Of a DNA stretch of 64,000 nt, positions 24,452 through 33,000 are shown in pieces. Position numbers and translations under genes: made by a program. A model generated the notes under the pieces. That model saw only the letters and a program-made list of their open reading frames with translations. It had not been told where the DNA came from and searched no databases. Each line of letters opens with the position of its first letter. The first letter of the stretch is position 1. The stretch is from Streptomyces graminofaciens (lineage in GTDB: Bacteria; Actinomycetota; Actinomycetes; Streptomycetales; Streptomycetaceae), in the NCBI RefSeq assembly GCF_030294945.1, contig NZ_AP018448.1:1488001-1552000 (forward strand), written 5' to 3'.

Positions 24452-24503
24452 CTGGGGTGGCTCGGCAGATCTCTGGGGGTTGTAGGGGGTGGCTAGGGGT
24501 GGC
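24452..24503. promoter_or_regulatory. G-run direct repeats in the shared promoter region (candidate SARP operator)
   Basis: In the 174-bp divergent region before the thioesterase gene, G-runs begin at 24454, 24475, 24485 and 24496, at spacings of 21, 10 and 11 bases, so all lie on one helix face. The clearest units are CTGGGGTGGC (24452), GTAGGGGGTGGC (24482) and CTAGGGGTGGC (24493). A TAACCT-like -10 follows near 24524. SARP-type activators bind direct repeats at 11-bp spacing, though known heptamers differ in sequence. A G-quadruplex is an alternative reading. Confidence 0.45.
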
Positions 24504-24582
24504 CGCCGCCGGTTCGGGCTGCCTAACCTCCGTTACGTTGCCGACAGGCGCATGACCTACTCGAACAGAGGACAGGCGGACG

Positions 24583-25368
24583 ATGGATCGCTGCGCCGAG
24601 GAACCGGACCTGTGGCTCCGGTGCTTCGTGGCCGACCCCGAGGCCCGGACACGACTGGTCTGTTTCCCGCACGCCGGCGGATCGGCGAGTGCCTTCCACG
24701 CCATGGCGGCCGCGTTGCCGCCGACGGCGGAGGTGCTGGCCGTGCAGTACCCGGGCAGACAGGACCGGCGGGCCGAGCGTTGCGTCGACAACGTACCGGA
24801 GCTGGTCGACCGGCTGGTGCCGGTCCTGACGGCGTCGGCCGACGGCCGGCCGCTGGCGTTGTTCGGGCACAGCATGGGCGCCACCCTCGCCTACGAGGTG
24901 GCGCGCCGGCTGGAGAAGGAGGGTGGGGCGAACAGCCCCGTCGCCGTGTTCCTCTCCGGGCGCCGGGCACCGCGCTTCGAGCGCAGTGAGTACATCCACC
25001 AACGTGACGACCAGGGAATTCTGCGGGAGTTGGAGCTGCTGGGCGGTTCGGCCGCCGTGGCGCTGGCCGATCCGGAGATCCTCCAGATGGTCATGCCGGC
25101 CATCCGCGGCGACTACCGCGCGGCGGAGACGTATGTGCATGTGCCCGGACCGCCGCTGCGCTGCCCGGTGGTGGCGCTGACGGGGGACGCCGACCCGCGC
25201 GCCTCCGTGCCGGAGGTCGAGGCGTGGCGCGAGTACACCGAGGGGCCGTTCGCCACGCATGTGTTCAAGGGCGGTCACTTCTTCCTCAACGATCATCCGG
25301 AGGCGGTGCACAGCACCGTCCGCGACCATCTGAGCTCGCTCCCGGTCTTCGGGGCGGGCACCTGTTAG
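24583..25368 (+). CDS. Type II thioesterase (editing)
   Basis: A 261-residue alpha/beta hydrolase of the TEII family that removes wrong or stalled acyl groups from PKS carrier proteins. Typical blocks are RLVCFPHAGGSASAF near residue 25, AVQYPGRQDRRAE, the nucleophile elbow ALFGHSMGATLAYEVA (Ser near 106), the acid near ALTGDADPRAS and the catalytic His in KGGHFFLNDHPE. ATG at 24583 has AGAGGA upstream. It starts the plus-strand unit with the 103-residue protein and the O-methyltransferase and is divergent from the metallophosphoesterase. Confidence 0.95.
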   Translation: MDRCAEEPDLWLRCFVADPEARTRLVCFPHAGGSASAFHAMAAALPPTAEVLAVQYPGRQDRRAERCVDNVPELVDRLVPVLTASADGRPLALFGHSMGATLAYEVARRLEKEGGANSPVAVFLSGRRAPRFERSEYIHQRDDQGILRELELLGGSAAVALADPEILQMVMPAIRGDYRAAETYVHVPGPPLRCPVVALTGDADPRASVPEVEAWREYTEGPFATHVFKGGHFFLNDHPEAVHSTVRDHLSSLPVFGAGTC

Positions 25369-25388
25369 GCCGACACGGAGGAGGCGCG

Positions 25389-25700
25389 ATGCCCGGATCT
25401 GACCTCGGAGAACTGCTCGGTACCGTCGACCGGCTGGCGCGCTGCGTCGACTCGCTGCGGTCTGCGAGGCCGGGCGAGCCGACCGCGTTCCTCGACCTGG
25501 CCGACGACGTGGAGCGGCTGCGCGTCAATGTCTCCGCGCTCGTCGGTGAACAGGCCGGCTCGGCGCCGGCGGGCGAGCGGCCCGCCGTTCACGTGTCCGA
25601 CATGCCCTACGACTCCGGCCTGTGGCACGGCGCCGACGACGAGGGCGTGGGCGGCCACCGCCCCCAGGTTTCCCCCATCCTCGGGCACGCCGGGTTCTGA
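25389..25700 (+). CDS. Small conserved-looking protein of unknown function (103 aa)
   Basis: I do not recognise this protein. ATG at 25389 has a perfect GGAGGAGG ribosome-binding site and lies 20 bp after the thioesterase stop, so it is probably cotranscribed. Residues 5-50 form an amphipathic helical region (LGELLGTVDRLARCVDSLR, then ADDVERLRVNVSALVGEQ). The C-terminal half has HVSDMPYDSGLWHGADDEG and ends in a Gly/His-rich tail, with several His and Asp residues that could bind a metal. There is no signal peptide or membrane helix. Codon bias is typical Streptomyces. Its location between an editing thioesterase and an extender-unit methyltransferase suggests a helper role, but nothing in the sequence proves one. 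Confidence 0.75.
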   Translation: MPGSDLGELLGTVDRLARCVDSLRSARPGEPTAFLDLADDVERLRVNVSALVGEQAGSAPAGERPAVHVSDMPYDSGLWHGADDEGVGGHRPQVSPILGHAGF

Positions 25701-25817
25701 GCGCGCGGACGAAGTCGAGGCGTGCCCGTGCGTGGGCACGCCCCTGGTTTGTCGTCCGGCGCTTCCGCCCCTCGGCGTCGTCCGCACACCGACTCCCACC
25801 GGGACGGAGATTCACCC

Positions 25818-26486
25818 ATGGCTGAGCAGATCGGCATGACGCCGCGACTTCTGGAGTACGTCAGGGACACCTCGCTCCGCGAGGACGACCTTCTGCGCGA
25901 GCTGCGCGAGGTGACCGCCGAGCTACCCGCGGGCGTCGCCATGCAGGTGCCCGCCGAGGAGGGGCAGTTGCTGGCGTTCCTGGTCCGTCTCACCGGGGCG
26001 GCGTCGGTGGTGGAGATCGGCACCTTCACCGGCTACAGCACCCTGTGCATGGCCCGTGCCCTGCCGGTCGGCGGACGGCTGGTGACCTGCGACATCACCG
26101 ACCGCTGGCCGTCGATCGGCGCGGAGTACTGGAAGCGGGCCGGTGTGGACCCCGTGATCGACCTGCGGGTCGGTGACGCGACGGAGACCCTGGAGAAGCT
26201 GCTCGCCGACGAGGGCCCGGGCGGCTTCGACCTGGTGTTCATCGACGCGGACAAGGCGAACTACCCGCGGTACTACGAGCTGTCCCTGGAACTGCTCAGG
26301 CCGGGCGGCCTCGTCGTGGTGGACAACACCCTCTTCTTCGGGCGGGTCGCCGACCCGGAGTTCACGGACGCCGACACGGCCGGGGTGCGTGAACTCAACG
26401 CCCGGCTGCGCGCCGACGAGCGGGTGGAGCTGAGCATGCTCACCATGGCCGACGGCATCACGCTCGCCCGGCGCAAGGACGCCTGA
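25818..26486 (+). CDS. fkbG: FkbG-like O-methyltransferase for methoxymalonyl-ACP
   Basis: A 222-residue SAM-dependent O-methyltransferase of the caffeoyl-CoA type, the class used as FkbG in FK520-like pathways. Motif I is [19 protein letters not shown] near residue 65, followed by VTCDITDRW, the metal/SAM region [17 protein letters not shown] near 140, and [13 protein letters not shown]. It would methylate the 2-hydroxyl of hydroxymalonyl-ACP. ATG at 25818 has GGAG nine bases upstream. The other four genes of this pathway converge on it from the minus strand, and a perfect terminator separates them. Confidence 0.93.
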   Translation: MAEQIGMTPRLLEYVRDTSLREDDLLRELREVTAELPAGVAMQVPAEEGQLLAFLVRLTGAASVVEIGTFTGYSTLCMARALPVGGRLVTCDITDRWPSIGAEYWKRAGVDPVIDLRVGDATETLEKLLADEGPGGFDLVFIDADKANYPRYYELSLELLRPGGLVVVDNTLFFGRVADPEFTDADTAGVRELNARLRADERVELSMLTMADGITLARRKDA

Positions 26487-26499
26487 CGGCGTGCACGAC

Positions 26500-26537
26500 A
26501 AGGGCCTCGCCGCGCGCTCCGGCGCGGCGAGGCCCTT
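26500..26537. terminator. Perfect bidirectional terminator
   Basis: AAGGGCCTCGCCGCGC at 26500-26515 pairs perfectly over 16 bp with GCGCGGCGAGGCCCTT at 26522-26537, loop of six bases. It lies between the convergent O-methyltransferase and FkbH genes, with TTTGTTGT after the right arm and a purine-rich flank on the left, so it can stop transcription from both sides. Confidence 0.9.
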
Positions 26538-26550
26538 TGTTGTCGCGAGG

Positions 26551-27717
26551 TCACGCTCCGGCAGCCACCGAGGTGTCGGCGGCGGGCCGTGCGGCCAGGT
26601 CGGGGGCGATCAGGCGGATGGTCGTGGAGGAGGGCCGAGGCGTGGCAGCGAGATGCAGCCGCTCGACCTGCCCCTCCCCTTCCTCGGCCGCCGTCTCGTC
26701 GGCTCCCCCGGTCTGCGCGGGTGCCGTCGGTACGGCGTCCCGGCAGGCGCAGGGTTCCTCGTCGAAGCCCGCGAACCGGTAGGCGACCTCCATCATGCGG
26801 TTGCGGTCCGTTCTGCGGAAGTCGGCCACGAGATGGACCCCGGCCGCGGCGGCCTGGTCGACGAGCCAGCTGAGGATGACCGATCCGGCGCCGAAGGACA
26901 CCACGCGGCAGGAGGTCGCGAGGAGCTTCAGGTGCCATACGGCCGGGTGCTTCTCGACCAGCATGACGCCGACGGCTCCGTGCGGTCCGAACCGGTCGGT
27001 GAGGCTGGTGACCAGGACCTCGTGGCCGGGATCCGCCAGCAGGTCGCGTAGTGCCCGGTCGGAGTAGTGCACTCCGGTGGCGTTCATCTGGCTGGTGCGC
27101 AGGGTGAGTTCCTCGACCCGGGTGATCTCCTCCTCGGTGGCCCGGCCGATGGTCATGACCAGGTCGAGGGAGCGCAGGAACTCCTCGTCCGGGCCCTCGA
27201 AGGCGGACCGTTCGCCCTCCCTGCGGAAACCGGCCTGGTACATCTCGCGACGGCGCCGGGAGTCCACCGTGCTCACGGCGGGGCTGAACTCGGGCAGGCC
27301 GGTGAGGGTGAGGGCGTCCTCGGCCGGGTAGCAGCGGACGTCCGGGAGGTGGTAGGCCACCTCGGCCCGTTCGGCGGGCTGGTCGTCGATGAAGGCGATG
27401 GTGCGGTGGGCGAAGTTCAGGCCGTCGGCGATACGCCTGACCGCCTCGGACTTGGGGCCCCAGCCGATCTCGGGCAGCACGAAGTACTCGGCGACGCCCA
27501 GCTTTTCGAGGCGTGCCCAGGCCAGGTCGTGGTCGTTGCGGCTGCAGACGGACTGCAGGATGCCGCGCGAGTCGAGTTCCACGATCGCCGCGCGGATCGC
27601 GTCGGGCAGCCGTACCTCCGTGTCCTCCAGCAGGGTGCCCTGCCAGAGGGTGTTGTCGAGGTCCCAGACGAGGCACTTCACCATGGCCGGCGCGTCGGCG
27701 CCGGTCTTGTCGCTCAT
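26551..27717 (-). CDS. fkbH: FkbH-like glyceryl-ACP synthase (HAD superfamily)
   Basis: A 388-residue FkbH-family protein, which takes glyceryl from 1,3-bisphosphoglycerate, removes the phosphate and loads it on the stand-alone ACP. The HAD nucleophile motif is CLVWDLDNTLWQGTL near residue 15, followed by LQSVCSRNDHDLAW, the lysine in WGPKSEAVRRIA and the acidic FIDDQPAERAEVA. The second half carries the FkbH acyltransferase-like region with TGVHYSD and FGPHGAVGVMLVE. A roughly 50-residue Ala/Pro/Thr-rich C-terminal tail looks unstructured. ATG at 27717 overlaps the acyl-ACP dehydrogenase stop by four bases. It is the last gene of the minus-strand PKS operon. Confidence 0.93.
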   Translation of the reverse strand: MSDKTGADAPAMVKCLVWDLDNTLWQGTLLEDTEVRLPDAIRAAIVELDSRGILQSVCSRNDHDLAWARLEKLGVAEYFVLPEIGWGPKSEAVRRIADGLNFAHRTIAFIDDQPAERAEVAYHLPDVRCYPAEDALTLTGLPEFSPAVSTVDSRRRREMYQAGFRREGERSAFEGPDEEFLRSLDLVMTIGRATEEEITRVEELTLRTSQMNATGVHYSDRALRDLLADPGHEVLVTSLTDRFGPHGAVGVMLVEKHPAVWHLKLLATSCRVVSFGAGSVILSWLVDQAAAAGVHLVADFRRTDRNRMMEVAYRFAGFDEEPCACRDAVPTAPAQTGGADETAAEEGEGQVERLHLAATPRPSSTTIRLIAPDLAARPAADTSVAAGA

Positions 27718-28829
27718 GTCCGCTCCACAGTTGTCAACGCGTGTTGGGCGAGCATGAGTTCGCACATCTCGTTGCTGCCCTCGATGATCTCCATCAGCTT
27801 GGCGTCGCGGTAGGCACGGGCCACCGGGTGGCCGTCCTGGGCGCCCGCCGACGCCATGACCTGGACGGCCGATGCGGCGCCGCGGGCCGCGTGGCCGGCG
27901 CTGACGTGCTTGGCGAGGATGGTGGCGACCACCATGTCCGGGGACCCGTTGTCCCAGCAGTGGCTGGCGTGTTCGCAGGCGCGGGAGGCGACCTGTTCCG
28001 CGACGAACAGGTCGGCCAGGTGCTTGGCGACCAACTGGTGGCCGGCCAGCGGCTGCCCGAACTGGGTGCGGGACGAGGCGTGTCGGGTGGTGGCGGTGAG
28101 GCAGGCGCGCAGGATTCCGACGCATCCCCAGGCGACCGACATCCGCCCGTAGGCCAGGGCGGTGGTCACGAGCAGCGGCAGGGACAGGCCCTCGCCGCCG
28201 AGCACGCTGTCGGCGGGGAGGCGTACGGAGTCGAGGCGGACCTCGGCGTGTCCGGCGGCGCGGCATCCCAGGGGGTCGGCGACCCGGCGTACGTGGACGC
28301 CGGGAGCCCGGGCGGGCACGACCACGGCGGCGCCGCCGTCGCCCAGCCGTCCGAAGACGATGAGCAGGTCGGCGTAGTGGGCGGCGGTCATCCAGACCTT
28401 GTGGCCGTCGACCACGACGGTGTCGCCGTCGACGGTGATCCGGGTGTCGATGCCGGACAGGTCGCTGCCGGCCTGGGTCTCGCTGAAGCCGACGGCGGCC
28501 AGTTCGCCCGAGGTGAGGCGGGGCAGCAGATCGCGGCGCTGTGCCTCGCTGCCCAGCCGTTCGACGGTCCAGGCGGCCATGCCCTGGGAGGTCATGACGC
28601 TGCGCAGGGAGCTGCACAGGCTGCCGACGTGGGCGGTGAACTCACCGCCGGTGCGGCTGTCCCAGCCGAGGCCGCCGTACTCGGTGGGCACGCCGGTGCA
28701 CAGCTGTCCGGAGGCGCCGAGCTTTCTCAGCAGTTCGGCGGGGAGCAGACCCGAGCGGTCCCAGTCACCGGCCCGGTCACCGACCAGGCCGGTGACCGAG
28801 GCCGTCGCCTCGGCGAGGCGGTCACTCAC
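27714..28829 (-). CDS. fkbI: FkbI-like acyl-ACP/acyl-CoA dehydrogenase
   Basis: A 371-residue flavin-dependent acyl-CoA dehydrogenase-fold enzyme. FAD and substrate-binding blocks are AVGFSETQAGSDLSGI, VWMTAAHYADLLIVFG, AYGRMSVAWGCVGILR, and the C-terminal YRDAKLMEIIEGSNEMCEL. In methoxymalonyl pathways this enzyme carries out an oxidation on the way from glyceryl-ACP to hydroxymalonyl-ACP. GTG at 28829 overlaps the ACP gene by eight bases; the stop overlaps fkbH by four. Confidence 0.93.
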   Translation of the reverse strand: MSDRLAEATASVTGLVGDRAGDWDRSGLLPAELLRKLGASGQLCTGVPTEYGGLGWDSRTGGEFTAHVGSLCSSLRSVMTSQGMAAWTVERLGSEAQRRDLLPRLTSGELAAVGFSETQAGSDLSGIDTRITVDGDTVVVDGHKVWMTAAHYADLLIVFGRLGDGGAAVVVPARAPGVHVRRVADPLGCRAAGHAEVRLDSVRLPADSVLGGEGLSLPLLVTTALAYGRMSVAWGCVGILRACLTATTRHASSRTQFGQPLAGHQLVAKHLADLFVAEQVASRACEHASHCWDNGSPDMVVATILAKHVSAGHAARGAASAVQVMASAGAQDGHPVARAYRDAKLMEIIEGSNEMCELMLAQHALTTVERT

Positions 28830-29097
28830 CGCCGTCCCCGGCGGCCGCGCGCAGCCGGCGGACCAGGGCCGCCATGCCCGTGACGGTACGGAAGTTGTCC
28901 AGTCGCAGGTCGGCGCCCCGGATCGCGATGCCGTAGGACTTCTCCAGGTGGACGACGAGTTCCATGGCGAACAGGGACGAGAGTCCGCCGGACGCGAAGA
29001 GGTCGGTGTCCGCCTCCCAGACGGTCTTGGTGCGGACCTGAAGGAAGTCGAGGAGTTCCTTCTCCACGGTCTCGGATGGCATGGTCATGACCTTCAC
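28822..29097 (-). CDS. fkbJ: FkbJ-like stand-alone acyl carrier protein
   Basis: A small ACP (88-91 residues) that carries the C3 unit while it becomes methoxymalonyl. The phosphopantetheine site is in LFASGGLSSLFAMELVVHLE: here the usual D-S-L is L-S-S, with Ser as acceptor, as is typical of this ACP class. Helix 1 contains KELLDFLQVRTK. GTG at 29097 overlaps the preceding stop (GTGA) but has no ribosome-binding site; ATG at 29088 has AGGGG eight bases before it and may be the true start. It must be activated by a PPTase such as the one at 22874-23554. Confidence 0.92.
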   Translation of the reverse strand: MKVMTMPSETVEKELLDFLQVRTKTVWEADTDLFASGGLSSLFAMELVVHLEKSYGIAIRGADLRLDNFRTVTGMAALVRRLRAAAGDGGE

Positions 29098-29966
29098 CCC
29101 TCGTATTCGTAGAAACCACGGCCGGACTTCCGGCCGATGTCGCCTGCCCGCACCTTCTCCAGCAGCAGGTCGCAGGGACGGCAGCCGCCGTCGCCGGTGC
29201 GCTCGTAGAGCACGTTCAGCGAGTCGACGAGGTTGTCGATGCCGATGAGGTCCGCGGTGCGCAACGGACCCGTGGCGTGCCCCAGACAGCCCTGCATGAG
29301 GGCGTCGACGTCCTCGGCGGTCGCGGTGCCCTCCTGCACCACCCGCGCCGCGTCGTTGATCATCGGGTGCAGGACCCGGCTGGTCACGAAGCCGGGGGCG
29401 TCCCGCACCACCACGGGCCGGCGGCGCAGGGTGGTGAGCAGGGCCCGTACGGCGTCCATGGCGGCCTCGCCGGTGCGGGCACCGCGAATGACCTCGACCG
29501 TGCGGATGAGATAGGACGGATTCATGAAATGCGTGCCCACGAGGTCCGCCGGACGCACGGCCGCCGAGGCCAGTTCGTCAATGGGAATGGACGACGTGTT
29601 GGACACCAGGAGAGTACCAGGTGAAACGGCCGCGGAAACCTCCGCGATCACTTTCTCCTTCAGCTCCGCCATTTCCGTGACTGCCTCGATGACCGCGGTG
29701 GAACCGGCCGCGTCGGCCACCGAATCGCTGATGACGAGTTCCCCTGCGGGAAGGTCGTCCGGCAGGGCGCCCATCAACCGCGCGAGCCGCAGTTCGTGTT
29801 CGATGCGGGCGTCCGCCGCCTCACGTTTTGCCTGGTCGACGTCTACCAGAGTCACCGGCACACCGTGGCCGATCGCCAGGGTGGTGATACCGACGCCCAT
29901 GACGCCGGCGCCCAGGACGGTGAGCCGAGGCGTCTTCTCCGCGTCGCTGGAATTGTTTCCGGACAT
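29094..29966 (-). CDS. fkbK: FkbK-like 3-hydroxyacyl dehydrogenase for methoxymalonyl-ACP
   Basis: A 290-residue 3-hydroxyacyl-CoA dehydrogenase-like enzyme. The Rossmann motif is LTVLGAGVMGVGITTLAIGH with an acidic end of strand 2 (TLVDVDQAK), consistent with NAD. The catalytic-His block is VGTHFMNPSYLIRTVEVI, and the C-terminus GDIGRKSGRGFYEYEG matches the family. In this pathway it oxidises the primary alcohol of glyceryl-ACP. ATG at 29966 is used because GGAG lies five bases upstream; ATG 29981 has none. It follows the terminal PKS gene by 44 bp, so it is probably on the same transcript. Confidence 0.92.
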   Translation of the reverse strand: MSGNNSSDAEKTPRLTVLGAGVMGVGITTLAIGHGVPVTLVDVDQAKREAADARIEHELRLARLMGALPDDLPAGELVISDSVADAAGSTAVIEAVTEMAELKEKVIAEVSAAVSPGTLLVSNTSSIPIDELASAAVRPADLVGTHFMNPSYLIRTVEVIRGARTGEAAMDAVRALLTTLRRRPVVVRDAPGFVTSRVLHPMINDAARVVQEGTATAEDVDALMQGCLGHATGPLRTADLIGIDNLVDSLNVLYERTGDGGCRPCDLLLEKVRAGDIGRKSGRGFYEYEG

Positions 29967-30010
29967 TTCACTCCACTTCATTTTTCACAGGTTGCTTCCG
30001 ACGGGATTCC

Positions 30011-33000
30011 TCAGTGGCTCCGGGGGAATTCCGGAACGGCCGAATCGAGCCATCCGGTGACGGCCTGCACGGTCGTTTTCAGATGCTGTTCCATCATTGA
30101 CCAGTGATTTCCCGGAACGTCCAGGACGGAATGCGCGGACTGCCATGAGGCCCGCCAGTCGATGCCGCTGTCCGGTGCCGGTTCCGCGAGAGGCTGCGAG
30201 GCGCGGACCAGCAGGACGGGCGCCTTGACGGGGGGCGGTGTCCAGTCGTCGAGGAGCTGGAAGTACCGGCCCATGGCGGTCAGCCGGGTGCCGTCCATGG
30301 GGGCGGCCCGGTCCTCGCGTTCGAACATGCCGCTGACCAGTACGTCGTCGAACTGGGTCATCGCCTCGTCGTCGGAGAGATAGGTGTCCAGCAGCACCAC
30401 CGCGGCCGGGCCGGCCCCGAGTGCTTCGAGACGGGCGGCGGCCGCGTGGGCCAGGGTGCCGCCCGAGGAGGAGCCGAGCAGGACCTTCGGGCGGTCGCCG
30501 AGGCGCCGCAGGAGGACCTCGGTCTGGAAGTCCAGCAGGGCGGACATGTCGGCGGGCAGCGGCTCGTCGGGGGCGAAGCCCGGGGCGTCCAGTGCGCTGA
30601 CGCCGAACCGGCCCTCGAAGGCGGACGCGAAGCGGCTGTACTGGTGGGCTCCGCCGAGCGCCACCACGGAGGCGAAGCAGACCAGTTCCGGCGCGTCGTC
30701 GCGGACGTGCAGCCGCAGCAGCTCCGGCCGCCGTCCGGACGAGCGCAGCAGGTCGGCGCCGGACCCGAAGTCGGGGCGGAGTTTCGCGGCCTGCTGGAGG
30801 ATCTGGATGCCCTCGTGGATCCGGCCCACCTCGCACGCCTGCCGGAACAGGGCGCTGACCGGGTCGTGCGGCGGTTCACCGGCCGACTGCCCGGTTCCGG
30901 GAGCGGAACTCCGGGCCAGTTCGGCCCGCAGGTGCTCGGCGAGCCGGGCCGGGGTTCCGCTGTCGAGTACGGCGGTGGGGCGCAGCCGCAGGTCGAGCGC
31001 GGCCGAGAGGCGGTTGCGCAGTTCGACGGCGGTCAGCGAGTCGAAGCCGGTCTCCAGGAAGGCGTCGCTCGGGGACAGCGCGTCCGGGTCGCTGTGGCCG
31101 AGCACCTCGGCCGCGTGCGTCCGCACCAGCCGCAGCAGGATCTCGCCCTGTTCCGTCTCCGAGGCGGCGGCGAGCCGGGGCCGCAGCGACGCGTCGGGGT
31201 CCGAGCCCCGGCGGCGGGCCGCGGGTGTCCGGATCAGCGAGCGCAGCAGATGCGGCACCGGGCCGCCGCGCTGGGCCCGCAGGTCGAGGCCCACCGGTGC
31301 CAGTACGGGATCGTCGCCGGCCAGAGCGGCGTCGAACAGCGCCAGGCCCTCCTCGGTGGACAGCGCGCGCACCCCGCCGCGTGCCATCCGCCGCAGGTCC
31401 GTGTCGCTGAGGTCGGCGGTGAGGGCGGTGCGCTGCTCCCACAGGCCCCAGGCCAGGGATGTGCCGGGCAGCCCCGCCCGGTGACGGGCGGCGGCGAGGG
31501 CGTCGGTGAAGGCGTTGGCGGCGGCGTAGGCGGACTGGCCGGGGCTGCCGAAGACACCGGCGGATGAGGAGAACAGGACGAAGGCCGTCAGGTCGTGGTC
31601 CCGGGTCAGCTCGTGCAGGTTCCAGGCGCCGTCGGCCTTGGGGCGCAGCACGGCCGACAGTCGCTGCGGGGTGAGCGACTCCAGCAGCCCGTCGTCCAGT
31701 ACGCCGGCCGTGTGCACGACGGCACGCAGCGGGTGCTCCGGGGGAATCGCCGCGAGCGCGTCGGCCAGCATCTCCCGGTCGGCGACGTCGCAGGCCGCGA
31801 CGGTGACCTGGGCTCCGGCCGCGCTCAGTTCGTCGGTGAGGCCGGCGATGCCCTCGGTCGCGGTGCCTCGGCGGCCGAGCAGCAGCAGGTGACGTACGCC
31901 ATGGGTGGTGACCAGGTGCCGGGCCACGAGTCCGCCGAGGGTGCCTGCGCCGCCGGTGATCAGGACGGTGCCGTCGGGGTCGAACGCCGGGGCCCGGTCC
32001 GGGGCGAGGGGCGGGCGGACCAGGCGGGGGGCGTACAAGGTGCCGTCGCGCAGGGCCAGTTGGGGTTCGTCCTCGGCCAGGGCGGTGGCGAGGGCGGCTT
32101 CGAGGCCGTCGCCGCCGTCGGTGTCCAGCAGCACGAAGCGGCCGGGGTGCTCCAACTGGGCCGTGCGCAGCAGGCCCCAGACGGCGGCGCCCGACAGGTC
32201 CGCCTCCGTGCCGTCGAGGTCGACCGCTCCGCGGGTGAGCAGCACGAGGGGGGTGTCGGCGAACTCGGGCGCCGCCAGCCAACGTTGGAGCAGGTCCAGT
32301 GCCGTGCCGAGAGCGGCGCGGGCCGCCTCGGGTCCTGAGCCTTCGGCGGGCGGGCACAGGGCCAGCACCGCGTCGGAGGTCGTGGGCACGTCGGCGAGGT
32401 CGGTGCGTCGGTCGGCCCTGAAGCCGGCCGGCAGCAGGTCGCCGTCGGACGCGCCGAGCGTGGCCCAGGTGCCGGTGGACGGCTCGGTGGCGGGCAGCGG
32501 CGTCCAGTCGAGGCGGAACAGCGAGCGCTCGGAAGCGGCCGGGGCGCCCGCCGCCGCCCGCAGGGTCAGGGCGCCGACCGTCACGACCGGGCGTCCGGTG
32601 CGGTCGGTGACCCGCACCGACACGGCGTCGCCTCCCTGCTCACCCGGTGCCAGCACCACGCGCAGGACCGGGTCGGCCGCCGGGGCGACCGTGACGTCGT
32701 GCCACGAGAACGGCAGCGGCACGCCTCCCGTACGGTCGGGGTCGGTGCCGTCGGGGCGCAGGGCGACCGTCTGGAGCGCGGCGTCGAGCAGCGCCGGGTG
32801 GACGGCGAAGCCGCTCTCGCGGGTCCCCGGCGCCGACTCGGGCAGCGCCACCTCGGCGTGGATCTCTGCGCCGATCCGCCAGGCGGCGCGCAGGCCCTGG
32901 AAGAGCGGGCCGTAGTGGACCCCGGCCGCCTCGAAGTCGGCGTACAGGCTGTCGAGGTCGAGCCGTTCGGCGCCGTCGCCGGGCGGCCACCGGCCGGGGT

